Shown here: positions 36,561 to 47,679 of the stretch, piece after piece
Numbering within the stretch: the first letter of the stretch is position 1
Layout of the letters: the number at the start of each line of letters is the position of its first letter
DNA from: Acanthaster planci
Lineage: Eukaryota > Echinodermata > Asteroidea > Valvatida > Acanthasteridae
Direction of reading: 5' to 3'
Assembly (NCBI RefSeq): GCF_001949145.1
Contig: NW_019091400.1
Location: 1,134,289 to 1,198,288, forward strand
Length of the DNA: 64,000 nucleotides
Translations under genes and position numbers: made by a program
The notes under the pieces: model-generated
The model's database searches: none
What the model was told of the DNA's origin: nothing
The model's input: only the letters and a program-made list of their open reading frames with translations

Positions 36561-39500
36561 AACACTCAAACCTCACCTGGTGTATGTGCAGGTTTTTCTT
36601 TTTTTTTTCTTTCCTGTAACCATCTCTCTTTTCCCTCTCTTTTCTTGTTTCTACTTTGCTTGTGGCCATGGCTCAACACCAGATAAGATCAAGCGTAGGG
36701 GGCTTTAAGACAGCTTAGTGCTTGAGATAGGAGTGCGATAATAGGCGAGCTGTGTCCTCACACATAATTCCAGGTTTGTTTTGCAAAATTTTAAAGGTCG
36801 ACCATGGTTGACCTAGCATTCCTCTTTCTTTCTCCTTCCCTTGCCACCTTGAATAATTAACAAGACCACAAAGTCCAGCTAAACTCTGCCACCCTACCCT
36901 TACTCAGTAGGAATTGCAGTAAAGTACAGACAATTTGAGAGGAGCCTAGCATGGGCAAAATAGTTTTGTCATTTCTTAAGGGCCACTGCATCATAACACT
37001 GAAGGTATACTCCCATATTTCCTGCTCTCCATGAAGTAACTGAGACAGTAATGTTGAAGAAGTATACTTGGTGTATAAAATCGGTCACAAATAACAGAGA
37101 GAATAATTGAAAGGAATGCTTTGGCCTAAATTCATTTGAATGAATTGTGACTTCACAAGCAATTGGATGGCTTGTGAGGGGCTCATAATGGACTCAACTG
37201 TAATGTCTCTTATGACAAGAAAGAAACATCCTTTTTAAAAGTCTTTTTGCTTTTCAAAGTTCAGTGTTCCTGGATGTCGGTTGCTTCATAAGGTAACTAT
37301 AAATTTGCTGGAAAGCTAACTTGCTAAGGCTGTCAATTTAAAGGGGACTGTGTACCCCAGATGAGAGCAGTTTTATTTTATTATTGAAAAATTGGACGAT
37401 TTCCCTTGATGTCCTTCCAAGAGCATGTTAAGGTCCCAAATTTAACCATAGCTCTCTGAAAGGCCATAAAATATTACATTTCCAAATGTTAGGCCACTGA
37501 ATGACAATTTTGACCCCCCTGATTAAAGTTCTGGATCTGCCCTTGCCTAAATTGCACTGATTGTAGACATGGAAATTATTCTCAAGCATACAGTATTGTG
37601 CATTTACAGATCAGGCAAGAAGGCGAGGTAGCCACTTCATTCTGTTCCTGTGCAGTTGAAAGCCTTTTTTCAGATGTCAAGAGAAGCTTAACCTTTAAGG
37701 AGGAGTTTTTTTTTTGGGGGGGGGGCTTGTTTTTGTTTTGTTTTACCATCTCACAGGGTTGGGGGTGAACTTGGCTGTCCGATGCTTGCTCTGTAAAAAC
37801 ACGCATTGTCTGTACAAATGTAAAGTTTCATCTAAATCCAGCATGGTGTTGTTGTCATGCTTGTTAACCCATGTGCATTGAGCAAGTCATTGGAAAAATT
37901 TTATATTATTCTTTTCACTGACCCATAATGGAAGAAGGAGTACTGTTTGAGGATGGTATGTCTGACCCTCACAAATTTGATGTTGAAAAGACTGTAACAT
38001 GTTACTCCCCTGCAGTGATAATGATATGGGAGAATATGTTGGGGGGGGGCTGATTCTGCACCCTCCTTCTTTTAGGGTTAAACAGTGGTTTATGCTTTCT
38101 TGAGATATTCAACTGGATGGCAAATTTGCCAAATAGGCACCTGTGTCTGAAGAGTGACATGATTTGGCACATGCCACAAGAATTCCTATCAATATTTGGA
38201 GTAATGACAACATTTCCATTTATATCTAAGAAAACAAATGTTGTGGGACGGACATGCCAAAACCTTTACTTAAACAATCTCTTTGTGCTGCAAGGTGGTT
38301 TAAAGTTCCTGGAGGCAAAGTGTTTACATGGTGTTATCTTAAACTTTTCACTGCTAGTAAGTTGAAACAGGCTTGCACAGCCGTTACAATTAATCCAATA
38401 TGTTATGTCTGTGTGGACAAGTGGTGTACCTTGTCACCCAGCATCTGTTTTTCAGGCGACCCAGTTGTCTAGAAGTCTTATTATTTCCTCATGAAGAAAG
38501 TTTGTGGTTGCCTTTCTTCTCTGTTATTTCCTCTTCAACTTTTTTTTTTCGTAACCTGCTTGTTTCCTGTAGTTAGGGAGGAAACCAATTCGTCAAGTAC
38601 CTTCCCTCAACTATCTTTTCCTTCAGATGCAAGGGGAGTATCTTTGCAGTAAAAGAAGGTGTCAAGTTGTGTATGCTATCAGAACTTTTCAAAGAAAACC
38701 AAAAATGTCCTATGGATTTGAAATTTCTACAAAATGGTTTAGCTCCACCCCCCAAAAAAATGATCCAATGAATGTACTGCATTGAATGAATGACTTTGTG
38801 CCTGGTCAATGTTCTTACTGTATGGGGCAGCTTACTAAACATGAAAATGTAAGTGGTGGCAAGAATGCTTATCAGTTAGTTTATGTTTACTGACTCCATT
38901 CATTTGTTGATGATTCTGACAAGAGTATATTTCAGTGTTTTTGTGTGTGTGTGTGTTTGAAGCATTTGATCACTAACTGTTAGATTCCCATTTTAATCTC
39001 CTGATCTGTTTTCAACTATCTTTCAGGGAACCCCTTCCCAAGACATCAGTGGTTTGAATCATACACCTAGTCTGAGTTCAATTGCTGATGAACCAAAGTA
39101 ATTACTTATTAAATATGTGCAATGTCTCTGTTTAATCTCTTTGTACTTACCCGACGTCTCCTTCCATAATCTATCTTTTATTCCTCAAGTTTACCTCCAA
39201 TTGTTAATTAGGCATTTTAATTATTTTCAACCTCTGGAAGGAAGAACAAAAATCAGCCTATTTTCATCATAGCCAGCCTGAATTTTCCCCAAAAGGTTTA
39301 TGGGCCAGTCTGGCTTCAATGTGTAATTCCAGTTCGTGTAATCCAAGTTCCATTACCAAACACAACGTGTTGACATGCAGGGCTGTTTGGAGGCTGAAAT
39401 TGACAGGCTCGGTGACGTCAGGGATGCGAGACAAAAATAGCTGAAGTTGAAAGCTGTGCTGTCTGTCTGCATTTCCTTGGGGCCATATCAAGTGCGAAAT

Positions 39501-39942
39501 GTCCTATGTTTTTTTTTTTCTCTCTCTCTCTTCCTCTTGTTTCTCTGTCCCTCCGCGCATGCATACAAAATGAATATTGCCTGTGCATGGTCTTAGATGC
39601 TAACGCCTTTTGTGCACACGAGTAAGCCTGAATTGATAATGGCATTTACATTTGAAGCACTGTTTTATGGACAAGAATCTACATAACCTACACAGCATCC
39701 GAAACAGATGTACATCTGTTGATGTTAACAATTCCATTTTTTCTCAATTTGCAATACTAGTTTTTCTAAAGCAGAAGTTTGTATTTATAGTTTTAAGCCC
39801 CTCCCCCATGAAGGAGATTAACAGAAATAGATAGAGATCAGGCAAAAAGGAGTGATTTAATCCGTGGAGATTCAACGATGCCGATCATTGATCCACAGCA
39901 ATGCTATCATGATTAAAAAGACCAATTCGCCATCACCTTGTC

Positions 39943-39975
39943 ATGTTGGTGGAGTGCATTATTACACTCCAACAT
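39943..39975. other. Short hairpin
   Basis: ATGTTGG...AGTG (39943-39956, with a 3-base bulge TGG) can pair with CACTCCAACAT (39965-39975) across an 8-base loop. The stem is short for a microRNA precursor. Confidence 0.4.
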
Positions 39976-40012
39976 ACGATCCGATCCGCAGGTTTATGGT
40001 AGCACATTTCAT

Positions 40013-40063
40013 TTGATTGTGCCGGTGTTGGGTTTCGGCAGGTAATGGCCTCGGCACAATCGA
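40013..40063. other. Perfect-stem hairpin
   Basis: GATTGTGCCG (40015-40024) and CGGCACAATC (40052-40061) pair perfectly over 10 bases, extendable by a wobble and an A-T pair, with a 27-base loop that itself contains TTTCGGCAGG. Either strand could fold. It is shorter than a typical microRNA precursor, so identity is unknown. Confidence 0.45.
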
Positions 40064-40145
40064 CCAAGATGCTGTCTCCCAAGTATGATCATGCTTATAT
40101 TCTACATCAACACTTTTTCCCTTTCTTCCTTTTGGGGATTAAATT

Positions 40146-40283
40146 TTAAATTTATGTTTGTTAGTGTTTTGTTTGTTTGTCATTTGGTTAGTGTTTTTTT
40201 TTGGGGGGGGTGTTTGTTTGTTTGTTGGGTTGTTGGGGTGAGGGGTGTTTGTTTATTTGTTTGTTTGTTTTTTTTGGGGGGGG
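40146..40283. repeat. T/G low-complexity tract
   Basis: Repeated TTTG and TTTGT units with two T-run/G-run junctions (40194-40210 and 40268-40283). The 153-codon plus frame at 40085-40546 is built largely on this tract and is not a credible protein. Confidence 0.75.
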
Positions 40284-42083
40284 CTGGTGTTGTATTAAGG
40301 GATTTGCAGTGTTGCACTGGCCAGTTTCAGAGCATGAATGATAAATCTGTGCACTTTTGGATTAACAGAAACAGAGGTCAAAATTCTCTTGTTTGCCGGT
40401 TTGTGCTAGGATGGCAAAAAGAATGTGAAAGTTACTTTATCTGCCATTTTCTGTTTCTGAAGAAACTCGTAATTTTAGTCCCAAAAAAGGAAGTTTCTTT
40501 TGGTGGGTTACTGTCATCATTTTTTTTCATTATTCTTGAATATTGAATGCTTTCTCTGTATTAATAGAATTCCTCAGTGTAGTCCGTGCCCTTTTGTTTC
40601 AGGATATATCTACAAGTATGACCTATTCTTTTCTTCAGAAACTTACTCTTTCACTTGCATTTCTGACTTGTCAGATTTTATTCACTATTCGTTTTCAGCT
40701 AAGATCTCTAGTCTCTAATCTGTTTACTCCCATGTTTGGCTGTTAACTTCAATTTCATCTAGTAATTAAGAACTGAAGCCTACTAAATTTTGACAATACC
40801 TCAGCAAATTCTGTCTACATGTTTGATCTTCAACATGGTACTCTTTTCAAGTCTGTTGGTACTGCGTCTCTTCGTGTCAGCATTCTGCCTTTGTTCATGG
40901 TATATCTATTATATCTGATCAACATTATTCACCCTTCTCCTTCTTTAGCAATCTTCCAGTGTCCTTTCAAGCACATGAAGCAACTGGTGGGTTCAAGCAG
41001 TCATTTGGCCATGTTGTTGTTGGGAAGTGGGTGTTATTTTTTCCCCAGTTGCCCCCAGCCAACATACCTGTACCTTCCCTCAAACTTTGCCCTTTCCACC
41101 TCCCTATCACTGGTTTTTTTTTTTTTCACGGCTAGCACAGCCTCCCTCCACCCTCCCGCACTGCAACATTACCGGCAGGGACACAATTACACCCCCGCGG
41201 CCAGCCGGATCAGATATCCAACCATGTCTGCCTGGATTGTGGAACTGAGGAGGCGTTGCCAGGACAACATCATTTAATTCACTATCAGCATGCAAAGCAT
41301 GGGACAGTTATCGCCATTTGATCGTGGGATGCTTAGCGTTCAGACGAGCAGGTGGCTCCATCAAATTCATTTCCAAGAGTCCACCTCATTGTGAGGAACG
41401 TTTTTGGTGTGAATATACCAACTGGACACTTACAAGAAGTTTTCATTTCTTTCCAGTTAGTAAAAATACATCCATCTTTGAGCTCTTGAACAGTGTGGAA
41501 ATTCTATATCTGATAAGTCATTAAGTCACTCTAAAAGTAATATCTAATACTGGAAATGTTTGCATAATACCTGATACTACTTTGACCATGAAATGCTATT
41601 TGATGTTACAAATATTTGTGCAATATCACATTATACCAGTCAGACTTGTAGTATTGGATATTGCAAGTGCTAGCTAGCACAGTGTCAATCATAATTGTAA
41701 ACACTTAACCAGGATGTATATAAACGTCATTTTTGTGTGTACAAACAAATAATAAAAATATTGCAAAAATGAAACATGTACAGCAAATATAAAAAAGTCA
41801 AAAGTGTTGATGGCAATTTGATTATTTTTTCTATAAATATTACATGCAGAAGATTTAATTGTAGTGTAAGTTTGCAGATTCAGAGCTTCTTTTTAACAAT
41901 TTGTTTAATCTTTAATTTGCAACATCATGAACTAAGGCAAAAGTCAAAGTACACTTTGTGAAAACTGTGCAATGAACAATTTAGGTTGCACAAACTACTG
42001 TAATGGTATGCACTCACACTTTGTACATAAACTTTCTATCTAATAGTTTGGTGTAAGGAACTAACACATAGGCATGTTTATGG
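40284..42083. other. Non-coding stretch
   Basis: No firm gene. Plus frames at 40819-41277 run through T-rich sequence with no domain. A complex block with CpGs (CCCGCGGCCAGCCGGATCAG) lies at 41130-41300. A perfect palindrome GTGCTAGCTAGCAC is at 41667-41680. A possible last minus-strand exon of the candidate gene described at 42432-43514 would lie at 41905-41931. Confidence 0.5.
41667..41680. repeat. Perfect 14-bp palindrome
   Basis: GTGCTAGCTAGCAC reads the same on both strands. It is isolated in AT-rich DNA; a binding site or chance are both possible. Confidence 0.6.
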
Positions 42084-42382
42084 ATTATATATAACAGGTT
42101 TTGCCCTTACCCAACGTATATTAATAAGCACTGTATGCTTAGTGCTTTTCCGAGAGCTTGCGAAAAAAACCTCACAAGCTTACTTGGGTGGGACTCGAAC
42201 CCATGACCTCCTGCTTACTAGTGCAGATGTCTTAACCACTCGACCACCGAGCTTGCCGGGGTCGGCTGGCCGGTCCGAGTCAAATGAAGCAGCGGGTACC
42301 GTGAACTACTTTTCAAGATGTATTTTTTGCGTTGGGGAGATGTTAATTATATATAACAGGTTCTGCCCTTACCCAACGTATA
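42084..42382 (-). mobile_element. tRNA-derived SINE flanked by 37-bp direct repeats
   Basis: On the minus strand a tRNA-like head carries the A box TGGTCGAGTGG and the consensus B box GGTTCGAGTCC (about 42240 down to 42185), in a Ser/Leu-like arrangement with a long variable region. The whole is flanked by direct repeats at 42084-42120 and 42346-42382 that match at 36 of 37 positions (core AACAGGTTYTGCCCTTACCC). These could be unusually long target-site duplications, or the element's own tail present twice. The minus-strand tail is not a plain A-run. It sits just downstream of the candidate minus-strand gene. Confidence 0.6.
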
Positions 42383-42431
42383 CAATAGTGTGGATGCCCT
42401 CATATTAGTTAGGTACTAGTTTAGGATACAC

Positions 42432-43514
42432 CTGGACCGATAACAGACAATATGAGACAGAGGTTCTCTGTTCGAATATCTTCACATACTTTATGGTTGG
42501 AAACTTGTCAAAACTAAGAGTACAACTTTCAGTACAGCAGTCTATTTGAAGGAATGATAAAGACACGTTGACATTTGATGAGCAGAAACCAATTTTGGAA
42601 TGCAACGTCAGCTTCTGTTCCAATTCTTCAGTGGCTGTGCTCAAAGATTGGTTGTAATACATGAAGTATGATTTATCTTCAGGAAAACTGTAACGACCTA
42701 GGTCAATCCTACATAATACAATGTACATTTCTACAGGTAAAAATAGTAACACATTCTACGTGAAGTGACTTCTGTACAATTAATTGACGCAGTACACAAA
42801 TAACATAACATGCATTTAAGTAACACAGAAGTGGCCAATGAATCAGTGTTGCTGTACAAATGCAGGACCGTCAGTATTGGCATTATTTCAAGAAGAATGT
42901 TATATTTACCGAGCTGTAACTTCTCAAACATTTCCAAGTTCCGTCCAGTAAACAGGGGATTGTTTCTGGATTTTTGTTTAGAATTAACATAACTAAAATG
43001 CAAGAACTTTTGGTTCAGATTTGACCATGGCTGGCCTTTGACTCAGGAAGAAGGAGTTGTGGTGAGCTGCCTTGCTGTGGGGTACTAGTACTGTGTTCCA
43101 ATCAGCTGCATGGGTTTACACTCTCATAAGAAAGGCTGTGCCCTTCCACATGAGTCCAACACCTAAACTATTCCATAACAGCACTCTCTGTACGAAGACG
43201 GGGTGCATCGAAAGCAGCATACAGAAATAATTTTTTTACAATCTACATTATGTGAGTACAAACAACATTAATGTTCAAACTTTTATTCATGCCACATGAC
43301 TACCTGTGGAGGAACTGGAGCTAAATATTCACAAAAGAAAACCTCTGACAACATGCATTGTTTATTTATCAAAAGGAACAGTTGGAGTGCCAACAGAAGT
43401 GGAAACTTACTCCTCCCCCTCAAAAAAATGGGTCCTTTTGTTTCTGTTCACCTCAGCCACAGCTGCATTGAATATCTCAATTGCCAGTGGCCACAAATGG
43501 AAGAGAAGATGAGA
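42432..43514 (-). CDS. Unrecognised gene fragment, three phase-matched exons
   Basis: Minus-strand model: exon 43514-43411 (weak acceptor CGTGTCAG, strong donor GGA|GTAAGT), exon 42992-42910 (acceptor CTTGCATTTTAG, donor CG|GTAAAT), exon 42730-42432 (acceptor TATTTTTACCTGTAG, donor CAG|GTGTAT). The phases join correctly (2, then 1, then 0) with no internal stop, giving about 162 residues. The middle exon encodes RNNPLFTGRNLEMFEKLQL. The last is rich in Cys (IDCCTESC) with two N-glycosylation-like sites (NQS, NVS), which might suit a secreted protein. A 27-base terminal exon (41931-41905) preceded by TTTTGCCTTAG would end it with a stop. No start, promoter or family is recognised. Chance alignment of open frames is possible, since plus-strand frames are also open at 43296-43724. 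Confidence 0.25.
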
Positions 43515-44399
43515 CTGACACGCACTACCCAGGAGCCTAGAGAGTTACATGTGAATTTTTCATCTTCAGATCTTGCAGGTAGCCGGTATTCTCTGACATT
43601 GGGAATCTGGAACAGTATATTTCGTCCCATGGCATTTGAACTGTGGCTTGTTTTTCTTTGGGTTGCCATAGTGACTTTGTCCCTCAGACATCCATTGGGT
43701 CATCCACCTCTTATATACATGTAGATGATTTTTTTTTTTCGCTGACTTGTGTAAGCGGCTTGCAGCTTTGAACTACTATTACATACAGTGTAAACAGAAC
43801 ATTATTATTTTCTTTAAAAAAGAGTGCCATTTGGTTGCGATGTTAAGCCTAATATTTTATGGCTGATACACAGTATTGCCAAGTTGCTGAAAGGCATCTA
43901 ATCCACGCTTTCAGTTGGCTTAGTAATGGATTCATTTCAGTTGACAAGCTCCTTTCTAAAAATAGGTTGTTTCTTCAAAAGCTGTAGACTTGTTTCGTTG
44001 TTTTACTTTTCTGTATTAATTTTAGTTCCTGGGTCCATTCAGTATATTTTATGGATGTAACATTTCATTTGGTTATCTGTCTGGCTCTTACTTGCAAGAG
44101 AGGTGGAAAATTTACAATATTTTTTCCTGTCGAAGGATTCCCCCAATTACCCCTGCACGACTGCCACAGTTCTTGCATTTTCATAGGTCCCAGTTCCTTT
44201 GGTAGAGCTTTGGCCATCAAAGCCAAGATTGACCCGTTGGTGTGGACAGTGTATCAGGATCTGAGCAAACATAGAAACACTCATGTCAGATGTGGTTTTT
44301 TTTACATTACCTCCATGGAGAGTAGACTCTGTTATTCCATAAATATGCCTGTGTCAACTGCCCCCAACTGTCAGTTTGTTGACTTGTAGACCAGGATAA

Positions 44400-44800
44400 C
44401 TGTGGCTACCCTTGTCTGTTTGCATATTCGATTCCCTACTCTACTTCTCCTCTTTTTTTTTTGGTCTGATTATTATTATTGTCCTTGCTCCAGAGCACAG
44501 ACAGCCCGTTGCCTTAATCAGCAAGATGTGCCCGGCCTTATTAGACATCTCATAAAAAAGAACGGCGCGCAACAAACAACAGACAGGGAGAGGTGTTAGT
44601 TCTGTCCAGCGCACACATCCCGTTGGTCTCAAGTTTCATCGCCAACTCCAGGGCCTCAGCAATTACCAAGCCATGCATTTATTTAAGAGGGGCTCCGTTA
44701 CAAGTCGGTCTCCTTAATATGATGCGCGATCCTGCCAAGATGGAACACTGTACAGCCCCCCCTTCAACTCCAAGACAGATTTTTTTTTTCCTTTGGTAAC
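44400..44800. promoter_or_regulatory. Candidate conserved non-coding element
   Basis: Complex block with GATTATTATTATTG, GGCCTTATTAGACATC, AACGGCGCGCAAC and CATGCATTTATTTAAG. AT-core sites and CpGs are intermixed and there is no convincing frame. The call is from texture only. Confidence 0.22.
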
Positions 44801-45334
44801 ATTTCCAATTTATCAACCGTTCCTGGTTTATATTCTGCCTGTCGTTTTGGTAGTAAAATGAGGGGAATTGATCCTGCGGTCAGCGTGGAAACAAAAGTAA
44901 GGCCGCTGAAAGCTGAGAAATGCACTTGAATAATGTGTACCAGTCTTGGGACTTGTTGGTGTCACATAGTCAATTTGCAGTCCTTGCATGCATGCGTCAT
45001 TCCCCCTCCCTTTTTTTGGGGGGGGACTTGTCTTTGAAGCCTTTACTTTAGCCTTGAGACATCATAGGTGTACCTTTCCTGTGAATTAATTTTCACATTC
45101 TCAGTGGACTGACTTCAGGGTAAAAATTCTTGGATCCAGATTGGAGGAAAAAAGAAAAACTGAGCATCTGTGTTACATTCACCTGGTTTGTGATTGAACG
45201 CATTCTCTCTTGGGAAAGCTCTTTCTCACTGAGAAATGTGAAATGTGGGAGAGAGGTAACATTTTGAACGACATGTGATATTCCAATGGGTTTGTCTCTA
45301 TTTGTACCAGGGAGTAACTAAGATTGTAATTAAG

Positions 45335-45410
45335 CATTTGAGATTTGCTCAAATGGTAACACAGTAGCCAAACTGGTCTCGGTGTTCGAGGTTTCAGCAT
45401 CATGGACATA
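45335..45410 (+). mobile_element. Possible degenerate tRNA-like fragment
   Basis: TTGCTCAAATGG and TGTTCGAGGTTT resemble weak A and B boxes. A perfect inverted repeat, CATTTGAG (45335-45342) with CTCAAATG (45348-45355), precedes them. The match is poor, so this may be a coincidence. Confidence 0.2.
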
Positions 45411-46791
45411 CATCACCAAACGTCCATCTTGATGCACAAACCCACACCATAAAATTTGTGCAAGGATTGTTTGGGTATGTATAGTGTCAAACTAAATGAT
45501 TTTCATGAAGGCTAGAATAATTTGGTTTCTTCCAATTTTGCCAGATTTTGGAACAGCCTCTGCATTTAAAGGTTTAATGAATTGTTGGACAATTTTTTCA
45601 ATAAGGTTCTAATGGTTATACGGCATGAAAATACAAGCTAAGAATAAATAAAAAACAGATCCTGCATTTTTTCCCCAATATTCACGACTGAAACATGAAC
45701 AGTATCTCTTTAAAGTTTATTTAACCAAACAGGAAATACTGCTTGCTTCAAATGTTATAAAAACACTACGCTTCAAGTCAAGCTGGGTTTTCTGTCTTGC
45801 ATTTGAGAAGAGGTCGAAGAGGTGTAGGTATGAGACTGCAGTTACATTGTACGTGATCTTTCTGTTTCCCCGCAGCAAGGATGAGTACATGATAAACATG
45901 TCTTGATTTTGTAGTAACGTCATTACTGTCTCGTCAGCACCTGCTAGGCAATGTTTGACCAATGAGCCAAACTGGAAATATTCCTATTTTTTCCCCCTTT
46001 CATACATGTAGGGTCCCTGAAGGTATAGAAATCATTTTCTGCCTCCTATTAACAAAATGCAAATTATCTACACTAATTGTAGCACCCTCTGCAATGTTGT
46101 TCGGGGGAATAAATCATAGCTATACAGAAAATTTACTTTGTCCACGGTAATTGTTCCATCCTAAATGTACATTGTATCTATTACTGGTGTGATTGTTGTA
46201 GCATGTCTTCACATATGCTCTTTGAAGGTCAGCTTTGATTTTGGTAATTCTTTTCCTTTGGGTCACTGTTGTTTCATTCATTAGTTCATCTCTTCTGGCT
46301 TGATGACTATGGTCTGAAGGATTGGACAATTGGCAGTGAGGCATCCTACTCTGTACAGGCATGTTACCTAACAGGTTTATAATGATATCAAGATGACTGG
46401 CTAAAATCAAAACAAAACAGAAAGAAAAGGACAAAAGAAAAGCTTAAAAATGCCACTAGTGGCCACCAGTGGGAATGGTAATTACCACTTGTACTTCCTC
46501 TCTGCTAAAGCGATTTCTGTCCGTAAATGGTAATCTTGACAATTTTCTTCCCCATATTCATCTCCAGTCAGAGCCGTCCCATAATTTTCTAGTTGCAGCT
46601 TAAGCTTTATACTGCATTAGGCTGAGTGGAAGTGGCTGCTTGTGAGAACCAGACAATCAGCCTTGGTACCCATCTGCTCCTGGGAAGGATTAGCACTGTC
46701 CCAAGGGTTCCTTAAGTACTGAATTATTTACAAAATTGTCTCTCCTTTTCTTCCCAACTTTCAAATCTTCCTGAAGACACATTGAAGATTT

Positions 46792-47016
46792 CTAGCCCTG
46801 TGATTTAATTGGTTCTATTTTCTTCTTCTCTCCAACAGTGCTTTTTTCTTCATCCCATCTGTGCAGGGCCTGTTTGATTTTCTGATTCCAATTATTTCTT
46901 GGAAGTCCTTTCTTCATCCCACTTGATTCCCCTGTTTTCGTCTTCTCTTTTTTGTGTTTGTTCCACTCCTGATCAAGTCTGGCAAATGTGTCTAGTAGAA
47001 GGCTCTTCCAGGATGT
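46792..47016 (-). CDS. Unrecognised open frame, possible exon or relic
   Basis: A stop-bounded minus-strand frame of 74 codons encodes a very charged, lysine-rich segment (for example RLDQEWNKHKKEKTKTG and NQKIKQALHRWDEEK). There is no start codon in its first half, no clear acceptor, and no donor before the stop. The plus strand is pyrimidine-rich here, which alone would create Lys/Glu-rich frames on the other strand, so composition may explain it. No domain is recognised. Confidence 0.15.
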   Translation of the reverse strand, partial: TSWKSLLLDTFARLDQEWNKHKKEKTKTGESSGMKKGLPRNNWNQKIKQALHRWDEEKSTVGEKKKIEPIKSQG

Positions 47017-47338
47017 TTATTTTAAGCTAGTTAGGGCATTGACTCAGTTTCAATTTGAATGCCTTGATGAATTTTATTCAAATATTGATGGCTGCAGTTT
47101 CAAAATGTCAAAATGGATTCATGTATGCAGTGTAATTGTAATCTTTGTGTACTGTCTTGGACCAGTTGCCCACAAAGTCGACTTCATTTTCTTTTTCCCC
47201 CATTTCTGTCTTTCAATGCTTCACATCGATCAAGTTTATGGGCCTTTTATCTGCAACAAGTTTTTACTGCTATTGTTGTCTTGTTGACTATACTTTAAAA
47301 GACAGCAATCATATCTCTAACACTGCAGTTAGTCTCAG

Positions 47339-47617
47339 GTTAGAAAGAAACTGCTGGAGCCCATCAATCAAGCTCTTTTGAAGGGCACTTATGATGAAAA
47401 GGTTCTCTGCTGCCATTGTACCTGCACTAAACAGGTTCCTGAAAGGTTGCATGTGTTGTTCCCTAAACACCAGCATTGTCTGTTGGATGAAGAATTTCTC
47501 AGAAAATGTCTCGAAGCAAACAAATTCAGTGTTGATGCATCACTCACTGCCAATGCACCTTTTTACATGCCTCTATTCAAGGCAGTCTGTACTTTCTTCC
47601 TCCCTCCACATTCCTAG
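47339..47617 (+). CDS. Unrecognised open frame, possible terminal exon
   Basis: After an acceptor-like TCTCTAACACTGCAGTTAGTCTCAG (ending 47338), a frame stays open for 92 codons to a stop at 47615-47617. It begins VRKKLLEPINQALLKGTYDE and contains a Cys/His cluster (CCHCTC). The opposite strand is also open in the mirrored codon register for about 75 codons, so only one at most is real. There is no domain and no confirmed upstream exon; a frame at 46988-47287 is a weak partner. Confidence 0.17.
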   Translation, partial: VRKKLLEPINQALLKGTYDEKVLCCHCTCTKQVPERLHVLFPKHQHCLLDEEFLRKCLEANKFSVDASLTANAPFYMPLFKAVCTFFLPPHS

Positions 47618-47679
47618 CTCCTGGCACAGTGGTGCCTTCCCCTTAAAAGGTCAAATAATTACTTAATTAACGGCTGGAC

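Larger units (their letters stand above)
32734..39839. other. Non-coding stretch with several complex blocks
   Basis: No supportable gene. Candidate regulatory blocks at 33480-33650, 33990-34330, 35090-35640 and 36290-36560 are listed separately. A T10G10 junction lies at 37706-37725 and a (GT)n tract near 38940-38956. Between them is AT-rich single-copy-like DNA. Confidence 0.6.
39840..40085. promoter_or_regulatory. Complex block carrying two hairpins
   Basis: A GC-balanced block with CpGs, GATCATTGATCC and CATGATTAAAAAG. It contains two adjacent stem-loops (39943-39975 and 40013-40063). Frames are closed. It may be a conserved element or a structured RNA locus. Confidence 0.3.
43515..46791. 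other. Mostly non-coding stretch
   Basis: No firm gene. A complex block lies at 44400-44800 and a tRNA-like fragment at 45335-45410. A minus-strand frame at 45717-45962 ends with AAATAAA overlapping its stop, which could be a 3' end, but there is no good acceptor and no domain. A T7G8 junction lies at 45011-45025. Confidence 0.5.

Noticed and set aside
40013-40063. MicroRNA precursor
   Set aside because: The stem is only about 12 bp, and no arm matches a microRNA family I can recall.
40085-40546. 153-codon plus-strand frame
   Set aside because: It is built on TTTG repeats and T/G runs, giving Phe/Val/Gly/Leu-rich low-complexity sequence. There is no domain and no splice context.
40819-41277. 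152-codon plus-strand frame
   Set aside because: It runs through T-rich DNA and then a CpG-containing block; there is no domain, and the reading shows an abrupt change in composition.
42142-42408. 88-codon plus-strand frame over the tRNA-like element
   Set aside because: Its peptide (GGTRTHDLLLTSADVLTTRPP) is simply the translation of the reverse of a tRNA-derived element, a well-known annotation artefact.
45366-45534. 54-codon minus-strand frame that looked protein-like
   Set aside because: It overlaps a hairpin and tRNA-like boxes on the other strand, which explain it better.
45717-45962. Minus-strand frame ending in a stop that overlaps AATAAA, considered as a last exon
   Set aside because: The acceptor region lacks a pyrimidine tract and no family was recognised, so I did not list it as a gene.
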